A stretch of DNA of 64,000 bases from Flavobacteriaceae bacterium PS02337 (GCA_029959285.1 JASCOE010000007.1:220616-284615); one strand, 5' to 3'; numbered from the stretch's first letter, positions 33,921 through 43,931 are shown. Notes: generated from the sequence alone by a model not told the origin. Numbers and translations: made by a program.

Positions 33921-34466
33921 ATGGACTGGAACGACCCTAACGAAACGGAAGAAGAATACAGAATTCGAAAAGATGGAGAATCACTGGCTGCCACGGGTGT
34001 AATGTCTATGCTTGTGGGCTTTCTCACTTTCTTTTTAAAGATTGCAGCCGTATTTGGCATATTTATTTATGCCGGCTATTTATTAGCTCAAAAGATATTA
34101 TCAGAAGATACAGGTCAACTGAATACTTGGATTCTGTCTTTTTTGTTTGCTTATTTTTTATTTTGTATTGTCTATTTTCTCAAAGGTATCATTATCGGAT
34201 TGCGAGCGGAGGATAATAAGCTATGGATTTTACCTTGGATTATCTGCATATTACTGTGCTGTGCTTTTCCTGCATTTATTATTAAATCCATAGTTGCGGG
34301 TATGTTTCCAATCACAAAACGTCAGGATATCTTGTGTATTATAGTTAGTTGGAGTGCATTTCTTTTTTCTTCATTTTATATTTATAGTATTTACCAATTT
34401 AAAACGCCTTCCGCTCCCAAAATTTTACGTTGGAGTTATGCTTTGGGACTGAAAGTTTCCCGATAA
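33921..34466 (+). CDS. Membrane protein of unknown function
   Basis: 181 residues. A polar N-terminus (MDWNDPNETEEEYRIRKDG) is followed by four or five membrane helices (about residues 30-58, 72-95, 104-128 and 138-160). No motif is recognised. It follows the Fur-family gene by 45 bases on the same strand and may be co-transcribed. Confidence 0.6.
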   Translation: MDWNDPNETEEEYRIRKDGESLAATGVMSMLVGFLTFFLKIAAVFGIFIYAGYLLAQKILSEDTGQLNTWILSFLFAYFLFCIVYFLKGIIIGLRAEDNKLWILPWIICILLCCAFPAFIIKSIVAGMFPITKRQDILCIIVSWSAFLFSSFYIYSIYQFKTPSAPKILRWSYALGLKVSR

Positions 34467-34537
34467 AATCAGAAATACACTCTATTTTAATTTCTCCTAA
34501 TTAATTCTCCGATATTAAAATATGTGCAAAGACGAAT

Positions 34538-35026
34538 TTATAGTATTGGTACGGCGGTAGAATTTTTTACTTCATCCAAAACAAATGAACTTTGTATTTT
34601 ACCTACATTTTTAATCTTTGCAAGTTTATGAGAGGCAAAATTATTATAAGCTTCAAGATCTTTCACCATTACCTTTAGTATAAAATCAAAGACACCACCA
34701 GTTAAATAGCATTCTACAATTTCTTCTATTTTGCGAATTTCCTGCTTAAATACTGAGATATGTTCAGCGTTTTGAATATTAAGTGATACAGCACAGAATA
34801 CCACCAAAGACACGTCCATTTTTTTGTTATCCAGCAAAGCCACATACTTTTTTACATACCCTTCTGATTCAAATTGTTTAATACGATTGTAAATCGGTGT
34901 CTTCGATAAATTGAGCTCATCTGCAAGTTTTTTGATATTCGGATTTGCATCATTTTGAAGTTCCGACAAGATTCTTTTGTCTACATCAGTAAGTTTATTC
35001 AGAGGATTTTTTCCTGTATTTTGCAT
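34538..35026 (-). CDS. Lrp/AsnC-family regulator
   Basis: 162 residues. The HTH region is ILSELQNDANPNIKKLADEL with the recognition helix LSKTPIYNRIKQFESEGYV, followed by an RAM ligand-binding domain (VVFCAVSLNI, then ECYLTGGVFDFILKV). It is divergent from the DUF2000/thioesterase pair, the most likely target. Confidence 0.92.
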   Translation of the reverse strand: MQNTGKNPLNKLTDVDKRILSELQNDANPNIKKLADELNLSKTPIYNRIKQFESEGYVKKYVALLDNKKMDVSLVVFCAVSLNIQNAEHISVFKQEIRKIEEIVECYLTGGVFDFILKVMVKDLEAYNNFASHKLAKIKNVGKIQSSFVLDEVKNSTAVPIL

Positions 35027-35186
35027 GATATACGTCTTTATTAAAAATTATTCCTATAAATGTAAGAATATTTAAAACTGTTTACCTATTTATTGTTTGA
35101 AAATAATAATAATTACTCATTTTTATAAATTTGCAAGGAAATAATTGCTTGTGTTTATACAAAATAATCGAAGAAAATAGAATACT

Positions 35187-35603
35187 ATGGAAAAATGCGT
35201 ATTAATAATAGATGAACAGTTGTCTGTGGGTGAAATTGCTAATGTATCAGCAGTATTGTCTGTATCAGTCGGTTCAAAGATTAAAGGTTTAGTAGGTGTT
35301 GATATTCAAGATAAGAATGGTTTTTTGCATCAAGGACTTACTCAACTACCCATACCGGTACTTGGAACTAGTAATAATCGAATTACAGAGATTATAGACA
35401 CAATAAAAACAGATCCCCTAGCAGGGATTTTAGTTTTTGATTTTAATAATTATTCAAAACAAGCCAGAACATACGACGAATACATTTCGTTGATAGAATC
35501 CGCATCTGATGAAGATATTAAGTATTTAGGTATTGCACTTTATGGCACTAAAAAACAAATTAATAGACTTACCAGCGGTTTGAAATTGATAAATAAATTG
35601 TGA
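35187..35603 (+). CDS. DUF2000 family protein
   Basis: 138 residues. The KCVLIIDEQLSVGEIANVSA start, a PIPVLGTS loop and a C-terminal LGIALYGTKKQINRLTSGL match DUF2000, which has a peptidyl-tRNA hydrolase II-like fold. Biological role is unknown. It is often next to an Lrp-type regulator, as here. A TAAATTTG at 35126-35133 could be the -7 element. Confidence 0.82.
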   Translation: MEKCVLIIDEQLSVGEIANVSAVLSVSVGSKIKGLVGVDIQDKNGFLHQGLTQLPIPVLGTSNNRITEIIDTIKTDPLAGILVFDFNNYSKQARTYDEYISLIESASDEDIKYLGIALYGTKKQINRLTSGLKLINKL

Positions 35604-35622
35604 TTTTAAAAAGTATTAAATA

Positions 35623-36027
35623 ATGTCAAGTATAGAAACAAAGCAATCTCTCGAAAAGAAAATAGCAGAATGCGGTTTTTGGAACCATCTGGGGATTAAG
35701 CTAATAAAAATTGAAGAGGGATATGTTGAAGCTTCACTTGAATTAAAAGAAGAATATACTCAACATCATGGAGTTGCACATGGAGGTCTACTGACCACTT
35801 TAGCAGATTCTGTTGCCGGCTATGCAGGTGTATCAGTCACAGATTCAGAAAAGAATGTCTTGACAGTCGAACTTAAAATGTCTTTTCTAAGAACTGCGAG
35901 AGGGAAAATATTATATGGAAAAGGACGGGTAATTAAATCTGGCAAATTATTACATTTTTGTGAGGCTGAAGTTTTTTGTGAAAGAGAACTTGTAGCAAAA
36001 GCTTCGGCAACTTTAGCAATTTTGTAA
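35623..36027 (+). CDS. PaaI-type hotdog thioesterase
   Basis: 134 residues with the signature HHGVAHGGLLTTLADSVAGY (substrate loop and catalytic Asp) and a following strand VLTVELKMSFLR. It should hydrolyse an acyl-CoA; the substrate is not readable. It lies 19 bases after the DUF2000 gene, one operon. Confidence 0.88.
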   Translation: MSSIETKQSLEKKIAECGFWNHLGIKLIKIEEGYVEASLELKEEYTQHHGVAHGGLLTTLADSVAGYAGVSVTDSEKNVLTVELKMSFLRTARGKILYGKGRVIKSGKLLHFCEAEVFCERELVAKASATLAIL

Positions 36028-36070
36028 TTCATGAAAATCAGCTTTTATAATAACTCCATTATTTCCGTTA

Positions 36071-36110
36071 ACGCCAAACACTGCCTCCTACGGCCATTGA
36101 CAGCCACTTT
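36071..36110 (+). promoter_or_regulatory. Tandem-box leader before mobC
   Basis: ACACTGCC (36078-36085) and TGACAGCC (36098-36105) are 20 bases apart, in the orientation of mobC, with an AACGCCAA prefix as in the traE leader. This is the third copy of the arrangement at a transfer transcript, weaker in the first box. The start codon is 62 bases downstream. Confidence 0.55.
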
Positions 36111-36166
36111 TCTATAGCCACTCTTCAAAGCTCTTAAATTCACGCCCGAACATAAATTTTTATAAA

Positions 36167-38167
36167 ATGCAGGGAGAAGACGATTTAAGAGGTTTAGCCA
36201 AGATTATGGCTTTTATGCGTGCGGTAAGTATTTTAATTGTACTGGTGCACCTCTATTGGTATTGTTACGGTTTCTTTTTAGAACGTGGATGGACACTGGA
36301 AATCATTAATAAGATATTAGGCAATTTCGACAGAACAGCAGGACTGTTTTCGCACACACTTTACACCAAAGTTTTTGCAATAGTACTGCTTGCTTTAAGC
36401 TGCTTGGGAACCAAAGGCGTAAAGAATGAAAAGATAACCTGGTCTAAAATATATGTGGCTTTAGGAGTTGGTTTTTTACTATTTTTTCTGAATACACCAC
36501 TATTAAAACTTTCGCCAATTGTTGGCACATTCTTTTACATTCTTACACTTGGTCTGGGCTACATTGCTTTGCTGATGGCAGGTGTCTGGATGCATCGTTT
36601 ACTGAACAACAACCTGATGGATGACGTTTTCAATAACGAAAACGAAAGCTTTCAGCAGGAAACCAAGCTGATGGAAAACGAGTATTCCGTCAACCTGCCC
36701 ACCAAATTTTACTACAAAGGCAAATGGAACAACGGTTGGATAAACATTGTAAATCCTTTCAGGGCATCAATCGTGTTGGGTACTCCTGGTTCCGGTAAAT
36801 CTTATGCCATTGTGAACAACTACATCAAGCAGCAGATAGAAAAAGGCTTTAGTATGTACATCTACGATTTCAAGTTTGACGACCTTTCGACTATCGCCTA
36901 CAATCATTTACTGAAGCACAGGGATAAGTACAAAGTTCAGCCGAAATTTTACGTGATAAATTTCGACGACCCACGTAAGAGCCACCGTTGCAACCCACTC
37001 AATCCCGATTTTATGACGGACATATCAGATGCTTACGAAGCGGCATATACCATAATGCTGAACCTCAACAGGTCGTGGATACAGAAGCAAGGCGATTTCT
37101 TTGTGGAAAGCCCAATTATCCTTTTGGCTGCTATTATTTGGTATCTGAAAATTTACGAGGATGGAAAGTATTGCACGTTCCCACACGCTATCGAATTGCT
37201 GAATAAAAAGTATTCGGACGTATTTACGATTTTAACCTCATACCCCGATTTGGAAAATTATTTATCGCCCTTTATGGATGCGTGGCAGGGCGGCGCACAA
37301 GACCAGTTACAAGGTCAGATAGCATCGGCAAAAATTCCATTGTCAAGAATGATTAGCCCGCAGCTTTACTGGGTTATGACAGGCGATGATTTTACGCTTG
37401 ACATCAACAACCCGAAAGAGCCGAAAATTTTGTGTGTGGGTAATAATCCCGACCGTCAAAATATTTATTCCGCAGCTTTGGGTTTGTACAATTCGAGGAT
37501 TGTAAAACTGATTAATAAAAAGGGACAGTTAAAGAGTTCCGTTATCATAGATGAGTTGCCCACGATTTATTTCAGGGGACTGGATAACCTTATCGCAACG
37601 GCGAGAAGTAATAAAGTAGCGGTATGTTTGGGCTTTCAGGACTTTTCGCAATTAACAAGGGATTACGGCGACAAAGAGAGTAAGGTAATACAGAACACCG
37701 TCGGCAATATATTCAGTGGTCAGGTGGTTGGAGAAACAGCAAAGAGCCTATCAGAACGCTTTGGTAAAGTGTTGCAGAAACGCCAAAGTATGACCATTAA
37801 CCGCAACGATAAATCTACCTCTATCTCCACACAGTTAGACAGCCTTATTCCGGCTTCTAAAATTTCAACGCTTACACAGGGTATGTTTGTCGGTTCTGTA
37901 TCGGATAACTTTGATGAACGTATCGAGCAAAAGATATTTCACGCCGAAATTGTAGTGGACAATGAAAAGGTAGCCGCCGAAACAAAAGCCTATCAAAAGA
38001 TACCGCAAATCTTATCTTTTGTAAATGAGCAGGGCGAGGACAAAATGAAGCAGGAAATTGAAAGCAATTACAAACAGATAAAATCAGACATCCTGAATAT
38101 TGTTGTAAGTGAAATGGAGCGTATCAAGAATGACCCCGATTTACAGCATTTAGTGCAGCAGGGATAA
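36167..38167 (+). CDS. mobC: MobC, type IV coupling protein (VirD4-like)
   Basis: 666 residues. Four N-terminal membrane helices (about residues 18-140) precede a cytoplasmic ATPase with Walker A GTPGSGKSYAIVN near residue 204 and Walker B VIIDELPTIYF near 460. It delivers the relaxase-DNA complex to the mating pore. MobC is the CTnDOT name; many annotations call it TraG/TraD-family. Full length. Confidence 0.93.
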   Translation: MQGEDDLRGLAKIMAFMRAVSILIVLVHLYWYCYGFFLERGWTLEIINKILGNFDRTAGLFSHTLYTKVFAIVLLALSCLGTKGVKNEKITWSKIYVALGVGFLLFFLNTPLLKLSPIVGTFFYILTLGLGYIALLMAGVWMHRLLNNNLMDDVFNNENESFQQETKLMENEYSVNLPTKFYYKGKWNNGWINIVNPFRASIVLGTPGSGKSYAIVNNYIKQQIEKGFSMYIYDFKFDDLSTIAYNHLLKHRDKYKVQPKFYVINFDDPRKSHRCNPLNPDFMTDISDAYEAAYTIMLNLNRSWIQKQGDFFVESPIILLAAIIWYLKIYEDGKYCTFPHAIELLNKKYSDVFTILTSYPDLENYLSPFMDAWQGGAQDQLQGQIASAKIPLSRMISPQLYWVMTGDDFTLDINNPKEPKILCVGNNPDRQNIYSAALGLYNSRIVKLINKKGQLKSSVIIDELPTIYFRGLDNLIATARSNKVAVCLGFQDFSQLTRDYGDKESKVIQNTVGNIFSGQVVGETAKSLSERFGKVLQKRQSMTINRNDKSTSISTQLDSLIPASKISTLTQGMFVGSVSDNFDERIEQKIFHAEIVVDNEKVAAETKAYQKIPQILSFVNEQGEDKMKQEIESNYKQIKSDILNIVVSEMERIKNDPDLQHLVQQG

Positions 38168-38353
38168 TTGGAAATGCTAAAAACAGCTTTAAACTCAATC
38201 TTCAATTTAGTCCTATGCCAATATATTTAGTATTTTTGTATAGAGAAAGGAATTGTAAAAAACACCATTAGAGTAGAAGGTTAATAATTTGTTCTACGCC
38301 GGGCAGATTCATCTCTCCAAAAATTCTACAAAATTGAACATCTAAATTGCGGC

Positions 38354-39028
38354 ATGAACATATTAATCATAGAAGACGAAAAAGAGCTATCCCAAAATAT
38401 AGCGACCTATCTTAAAAGCGAAAATTATGTCTGTGAGATTGCCTCGAATTATCATGAAGCAATCTCCAAAATAGACATTTATGATTATGACTGCATTCTC
38501 CTTGATTTGATGTTGCCTGACGGTGATGGTCTGAAACTATTGGAGATATTACGAAAAGAAAATAAACAGGCAGGGGTTATCATTATTTCTGCAAAGGATT
38601 CTATTGATGATAAGATAACAGGTTTAAAACTTGGAGCCGATGATTACTTGCCGAAGCCTTTCCATTTATCCGAATTGGGGGCAAGAGTATATTCAATCAT
38701 AAGAAGAAAACATTTCGGAAGTTCAAATAGTGTCGATATAAATGAACTGCATATAGATTTGCTTGCAAAAACTGCCAGCGTACATAATCAACCCATACTA
38801 TTGACCAAAAAGGAATTTGACCTTTTACTTTTTCTGGTTGGTAATAAAAACAGGGTCATATCCAAAGCTGCTTTGGCAGAGCATCTTTCCGGCGATATGG
38901 CTGATATGATGGACAATTATGATTTTGTCTATTCGCACATAAAAAATTTAAAAAAGAAACTTGCTGAAGCTGGCTGCGATGATTACATAAAAACCAGCTA
39001 TGGTATGGGATATAAATGGGAAGCATGA
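38354..39028 (+). CDS. rprY: OmpR-family response regulator, RprY-like
   Basis: 224 residues. The receiver has the acidic pair in IIEDEKEL, phospho-acceptor Asp in CILLDLMLPDGDG near residue 52, and Lys in YLPKPFHLSEL. A winged-helix DNA-binding domain follows (LLTKKEFDLLLFL, then IKTSYGMGYKWEA). Its stop overlaps the kinase start (ATGA). RprXY homologues are common next to Bacteroidota mobile elements. Confidence 0.9.
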   Translation: MNILIIEDEKELSQNIATYLKSENYVCEIASNYHEAISKIDIYDYDCILLDLMLPDGDGLKLLEILRKENKQAGVIIISAKDSIDDKITGLKLGADDYLPKPFHLSELGARVYSIIRRKHFGSSNSVDINELHIDLLAKTASVHNQPILLTKKEFDLLLFLVGNKNRVISKAALAEHLSGDMADMMDNYDFVYSHIKNLKKKLAEAGCDDYIKTSYGMGYKWEA

Positions 39029-40293
39029 ACCGATTATTAAACAAAACACTATTATACTATTCTTTCTTTGCAACCATTATCCTGTTGTTGAGCGCACCGT
39101 TTATATACTGGACAATGGAAAGCCTGTATAAAGATGATGTGGACGAGGCTATTTTGCTGCGCAGGGATGAATTTGAAATAAACAATCGGAAAACGCTCCA
39201 TATTAGTGATATTCCGGTATGGAATAAGTTCAACCGTGATATCCGCATTTTACCCGATACCGTAATTCAAAGCCCTAAAGACAGTATTATCCAACAGATA
39301 TTTTATGATGAATTAGTTCCCGAATGGGAGCCTTATCGTGTCTTATATAAAGACGTTTCCATTGAAGGGAAACCGTTTGTTTTAATGATACGGTTAAATC
39401 TTGTTGAATCGGAAGATTTGATAAGAACGATTGTAAGGATATATCTCGGAATCCTTTTTGCCTTGCTTTTGGTTATCTTTTTCATTACGTTATTTGTTTC
39501 TAACAGGCTTTGGAAGCCCTTTTATGCGACCCTACGCCAAATTGAGCAGTTCAATATAGAGTTAAATAAGCTACCCCAATTTCCTGATACAAAAATCAAG
39601 GAATTTAATCAACTTAATAACAGGCTTACAACGCTGATACAGCAAAGTGTTCAATCTTATATCACTCAAAAAAAATTTACACAAAATGCCTCCCATGAAC
39701 TGCAAACGCCTTTAGCCGTATTGCAATCTAAACTTGATTTATTGCTTCAGGACAATTCATTGCAAAAAGGACAGTTACAAATCTTGCATTCGTTGTACGA
39801 ATCAGTTTCCCGGCTTACACGGATTAATAAAAATCTTTTGCTGCTGGCAAAAATTGAGAACAACCAATTTGCGGAGTTTTCTTCGTTTACGGTTAACGAT
39901 ATTGTGAGTGAAGTAATTCCCTATTTTACCGAGCAGGCAGATAGCAAAAAGCTAACAATAGAAACAACGTTTAAAAATATAATCAGCCTGAAAGCAAATA
40001 AAATATTAACGGAGCTATTAATCAATAATCTTTTCCTGAACGCTATCCGGCATAATATAGAAAAAGGAAAAATTACCCTCACATTGGACACAGGTCGTTT
40101 TATTATTGCTAACACCGGAATAGACCAGGCTTTGGATGCTGAAACGATATTTGAACGTTTCAAAAAAAATTCAACAGATACCCGCAGTAGCGGACTTGGA
40201 CTGTCCATTGTAAAAGAAATATGCGACCTTAATAACTGGACTATCAGTTATACTTTTAAGGATTCTACCCATATTTTCACTGTCCGTTTTTAA
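39025..40293 (+). CDS. rprX: Sensor histidine kinase, RprX-like
   Basis: 422 residues from the ATG at 39025. Two membrane helices (about 9-30 and 142-165) flank a periplasmic sensor. The H-box is QNASHELQTPLAVLQ near residue 225, N box LLINNLFLNAIRHN, and the catalytic lid SSGLGLSIVKEI. It phosphorylates the adjacent regulator. The signal sensed is unknown. Confidence 0.92.
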   Translation: MNRLLNKTLLYYSFFATIILLLSAPFIYWTMESLYKDDVDEAILLRRDEFEINNRKTLHISDIPVWNKFNRDIRILPDTVIQSPKDSIIQQIFYDELVPEWEPYRVLYKDVSIEGKPFVLMIRLNLVESEDLIRTIVRIYLGILFALLLVIFFITLFVSNRLWKPFYATLRQIEQFNIELNKLPQFPDTKIKEFNQLNNRLTTLIQQSVQSYITQKKFTQNASHELQTPLAVLQSKLDLLLQDNSLQKGQLQILHSLYESVSRLTRINKNLLLLAKIENNQFAEFSSFTVNDIVSEVIPYFTEQADSKKLTIETTFKNIISLKANKILTELLINNLFLNAIRHNIEKGKITLTLDTGRFIIANTGIDQALDAETIFERFKKNSTDTRSSGLGLSIVKEICDLNNWTISYTFKDSTHIFTVRF

Positions 40294-40363
40294 ATCCAGA
40301 AATTCTACAAAATGTGTAGGATAATTTTGTACTAAAAGTTTTACCACTAAAACAATATTAGAA

Positions 40364-40840
40364 ATGAGAACTTTTAATACACCCAAAATCCTTTATATAG
40401 CATTATTGTCAATCGGCATGTCTTCGGCATGTAAAAATCATAAGTCAGGCAAAGAGGATAATAAACCCAAAAACGATGTTTTAACCATACAGGGGCATTC
40501 ACTTTCACTCCAATCAACAATCAAACTGAATACCGTTAAGGGAGGGTTTGACCTGATGGCGTTGGATAATAAGGGACAGAGGTTATTTTTGTCAGCCCAA
40601 GACAATCATTCAGTTGAAATATTGGATATAAAGAATAATAAGCCGATAAGAAGCCTACCCGGTTTTGATGAACCAAAATGGATTGTTTATCGCCCCGAAT
40701 CAAACAGGTTATATGTCGCAACAGGCAACGATGGGAAAGTTACAGTGTTGGATGCCACAACATACAGTACAGTTAAACCTAGAATCAGCGATAGACTAGT
40801 TAACGAAAGTGAATTATACAAAACAGCTCTCAATTTATGA
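40364..40840 (+). pseudogene. YncE-like beta-propeller lipoprotein, truncated
   Basis: A lipobox (MSSACKNH) heads a protein whose repeats (QRLFLSAQDNHSVEILDI, then NRLYVATGNDGKVTVLDA) are the blades of a YncE/YVTN propeller. The normal length is over 300 residues. Here the native sequence stops near TYSTVKP (about 40782), after which the frame reads unrelated DNA to a stop at 40840. Some mobile event has removed the rest. Confidence 0.75.
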
Positions 40841-41119
40841 AGGGCTAAGTATAAAATAGCCCCGTGGACTGTTTTAAAACGAAGAGCCAGCAATAGCAAG
40901 GCATGTAGTATGGTTTTAGAATAAATGAAAGAAGTATAAAGTAGAATTGCTTTGTAGTATTGGGCGAATGCTGATTCTGGGTTTAAAAGATTATTATTCT
41001 TACGAAGCGATAAGTGAAGTGAGTTACCACAATTACCTCTCTCCAAATACAACTAAAAAAAAGACCTATTACCACTAAAAAAGTGCTAACAGGTCTATCC
41101 CTAATTTTATTACTCTATT
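40783..41119. other. Junction segment without a recognisable gene
   Basis: This stretch follows the broken YncE gene and precedes a small gene with different style. It contains a short inverted pair near 40838-40860 (GAAGGGCTA and TAGCCCC) but no plausible protein; a minus-strand frame (40687-41052) is low-complexity Leu/Ala/Tyr and overlaps the YncE coding region. It looks like the end of an unidentified mobile element. Confidence 0.4.
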
Positions 41120-41341
41120 CTACAGATTATCTAACAAATCCTCCACTAAAGTATATCCTTCTATATACAAGTTTCTCTCCTCTTTATCAACAGCGATTAC
41201 TTGCATTCGTATATTCTTTCCTTGGCGGATAAGAGCATCCACTTTCTTGGTTAGCAAATGGTCTTCCTCTATAGATAACCCTTTAAACAACTGCATAGTC
41301 TTGCTATCCTCGTCTATTAATAACTCATTATACTTTATCAT
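41120..41341 (-). CDS. Small protein of unknown function next to the porin
   Basis: 73 residues, soluble and charged (MIKYNELLIDEDSKTMQLF, later NIRMQVIAVDKEERNLYIEG). No family recognised. It is 2 bases after the porin stop on the same strand, so it was probably its operon partner. Confidence 0.5.
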   Translation of the reverse strand: MIKYNELLIDEDSKTMQLFKGLSIEEDHLLTKKVDALIRQGKNIRMQVIAVDKEERNLYIEGYTLVEDLLDNL

Positions 41342-41343
41342 AC

Positions 41344-42446
41344 TTATAATTTAAATAGTGGTACCATCCATCTTACTCCAAGTGCTATCTGATGTTCATT
41401 CCTATCTGATTTTGCTACAGTGTAATTCTTATAGTCATAGTTCAGATAATTATACGCTGCGAACAAGCGTAGATTCTTAAAAGCTGCCTCGTTAAATGGA
41501 TTGTATTCCACCGCAGTAGAAATTCCCTTTAAACCATAAGATACCGCATTATCAAGGTCATTTCTATAGTTATACATCACTTTTACATAAGGAGTTATCT
41601 TATTAAACTTATACTTAATAGAAGCAGTAGTCACATTATCCTTGACATAAGCCACTCCTTTAGTTACGGTATTCAAATCTGTAAACGCTGCATCAGCTAC
41701 ATTTCTAAAACCATACATCCAATCAAACTCAGCCATAAAGTTATTAATTGTCAACCTATTTCCTATCGTTATCCAACTATAATATTTCTTCGCATCATGT
41801 TGGAACAAGGCATATCCATATCTCGTTTTCAAATGTTTCTTAAACAACTCCCTTCCCATAAGAACAAGCCTCCATAAGCCTTATTCTTATACGCTTCAGC
41901 ACTAAACTGCTCCCCTTGAGAGACCATTTGCAATTTAAATGATTGTCCTTTTACTTTATAGGCAACACTAGCTCCAGGGCTGAATAATTCTATAGAACTA
42001 ATAATGTTGGTGAACATATATAGATCAGCACCGTTATAAGACAACTCCGTAGAACCCCAAGCTGTAAACTGTTTTCCCATTCCCACAGTCCAGTGCTCAT
42101 CGATATTATACTCTAAGAAAGCAAACTCTAAGGCATTAGAGGCTGTTGACTCATTTAACCGATAACGCAATGAGTACGTCAACTTATTATTGTAATTTCC
42201 TTTTAAGTAAACCCTTGATTGTACTAGTCTAAACTTGCTATCACTTGTACCTGCACCACTTGTCTTCGTCAAATTCTCGTACTTGGTATCAAGGAATACC
42301 TCTACATTATTTATTTTTTCTTGTGGAGTTACTGTCGGCGTAGGCACCAATACTCCTAATAAGGTAGTTTCTTCTTTTTTATCATCTTGTGCCATTGTAT
42401 TTAGAGTTCCTAAAACAAGGGCACATAACACATACTTAATCTTCAT
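41344..42446 (-). pseudogene. Outer-membrane porin with a frameshift
   Basis: The start MKIKYVLCALVLG (ATG at 42444-42446) gives a signal peptide ending NTMAQ, then beta-barrel strands (FLEYNIDEHWTVGMGKQFT). The first frame ends soon after GGLFLWEG. The continuation is in another frame as ELFKKHLKTRYGYALFQ, through a barrel end WMVPLFKL. One base appears missing in a G run near 41850-41856. The joined protein would be about 366 residues. It is either a real pseudogene or a sequencing error. Confidence 0.75.
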
Positions 42447-42573
42447 AGCTTGGTAGGTTTTAAAAATTAAATATAGCATTTTTTAAAACATAATCTGTAA
42501 ATCGTCAGCAAAAAGTGGACAGTTAATATACTTAAATTAAGATAGTGTTTCTAAAAAAAATGTAATTTTAATT

Positions 42574-42927
42574 ATGGGAACACCAAAGAAAAAATCCGCA
42601 GAATCTTTTGTAAAAGACATTCGCAACAATACGCGTCGAATCTTCACTGCCGAACAAAAGATTTTAATCGTTATGGAAGCACTACGAGCAGAAATATCTA
42701 TTGCTGAACTATGTAGAAAGTACAGTATTAATCAATCTCAATTTTACAAATGGAATAAGGAGTTTCTTGAGGCAGGTAAAAAGCGATTATCTGGTGATGT
42801 AACTCGTGAAGCTACTAGTAATGAAGTATCAGAATTAAAGAAGGAAAATGCTCGATTAAAAGAGATAGTTGCTGATTTAGTTTTACGCTACGATATTGTA
42901 AAAAAAAGTTTAGATATGTTAGATTAA
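42574..42927 (+). CDS. IS3-family OrfA (helix-turn-helix)
   Basis: 117 residues. The HTH_8/IS3 domain (ISIAELCRKYSINQSQFYKW) is followed by a leucine-zipper-like coiled coil (EVSELKKENARLKEIV). A run of seven A then G at 42901-42908 is a candidate slippery site for -1 frameshifting into OrfB. Confidence 0.88.
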   Translation: MGTPKKKSAESFVKDIRNNTRRIFTAEQKILIVMEALRAEISIAELCRKYSINQSQFYKWNKEFLEAGKKRLSGDVTREATSNEVSELKKENARLKEIVADLVLRYDIVKKSLDMLD

Positions 42928-42947
42928 CTCAGCAGTTTAAACGATAT

Positions 42948-43931
42948 ATGAGATTAACTGCTAGTGAAAAACACGAGATAATTCGGCAGGTAACGCGAAG
43001 TGAACTCGGTGTAAAACGTACCTTGAAAGAATACGGAATTGCTCGCAGTACTTTTTATAAATGGTACCAAAGTTATCTTGAAAATGGATTTGATGGTTTA
43101 AAGCCAAAGCAACGATTAACAAATCGTCAATGGAATAGTATTCCCGGTACGCAAAAAGATCTTGTTGTTGAATTAGCTTTAGAATATCCTGAGTTATCAT
43201 CTAGAGAATTGGCTTTTAAAATTACTGATGAACAAGGTATTTATTTATCTGAATCCAGCGTATATCGCATCTTAAAGCAACGCGGATTAATTGCAGCCCC
43301 AAATCATATTTTGATAGCTGCTTCCAATGAATTTAAAGATAAAACACAATTTGTTCATCAAATGTGGCAGACCGATTTTACTTATTTCAAAATTATTGGA
43401 TGGGGTTGGTATTATTTAAGCACCGTTTTAGATGATTACAGCAGGTATATCATTCATTGGGAGTTATGTAGTTCAATGAAGGCTGAAGATGTAAAAAGAA
43501 CCGTGAATACAGCTATTAAGAAGGCTCGGTTAAAAACAAAACAAAAGCCAAAGTTATTATCTGATAATGGGCCTTGTTATGTTTCGAACGAATTAAAAAC
43601 GTATTTAAAAGATCACGTAAAAATGAAGCAAGTTCACGGAAAACCAATGCATCCGCAAACACAAGGTAAAATTGAACGCTATCACAGAACAATGAAAAAC
43701 GTGGTTAAACTAAATCATTTTTATCATCCAGAAGAATTAATTCAGTCTTTAAACGAATTTGTAGAAAATTACAATAACAACAGATATCACGAGTCTATAA
43801 ATAACTTGACACCTGCAGATGTATATTTTGGTAGATCGGATAAAATACTAGAGCAAAGAGCTATTATTAAACAAAAAACAATTGCCAAAAGAAGGCAATT
43901 ATATAATCAAGAAAAAATCATAAATTTATAG
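42948..43931 (+). CDS. IS3-family OrfB transposase (integrase core)
   Basis: 327 residues. The DDE core shows Asp in MWQTDFTYFK, Asp in KLLSDNGPCYVS and Glu in TQGKIERYHRTMKN. It is in the -1 frame relative to OrfA, and that frame is open back to the A-run at 42901, so an OrfAB fusion is likely the active transposase. All catalytic residues are intact. Confidence 0.92.
   Translation: MRLTASEKHEIIRQVTRSELGVKRTLKEYGIARSTFYKWYQSYLENGFDGLKPKQRLTNRQWNSIPGTQKDLVVELALEYPELSSRELAFKITDEQGIYLSESSVYRILKQRGLIAAPNHILIAASNEFKDKTQFVHQMWQTDFTYFKIIGWGWYYLSTVLDDYSRYIIHWELCSSMKAEDVKRTVNTAIKKARLKTKQKPKLLSDNGPCYVSNELKTYLKDHVKMKQVHGKPMHPQTQGKIERYHRTMKNVVKLNHFYHPEELIQSLNEFVENYNNNRYHESINNLTPADVYFGRSDKILEQRAIIKQKTIAKRRQLYNQEKIINL

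Noticed and set aside
40687-41052. Minus-strand 121-residue Leu/Ala-rich frame
   Set aside because: Low complexity, overlaps the YncE coding region on the other strand, and has no recognisable domain.
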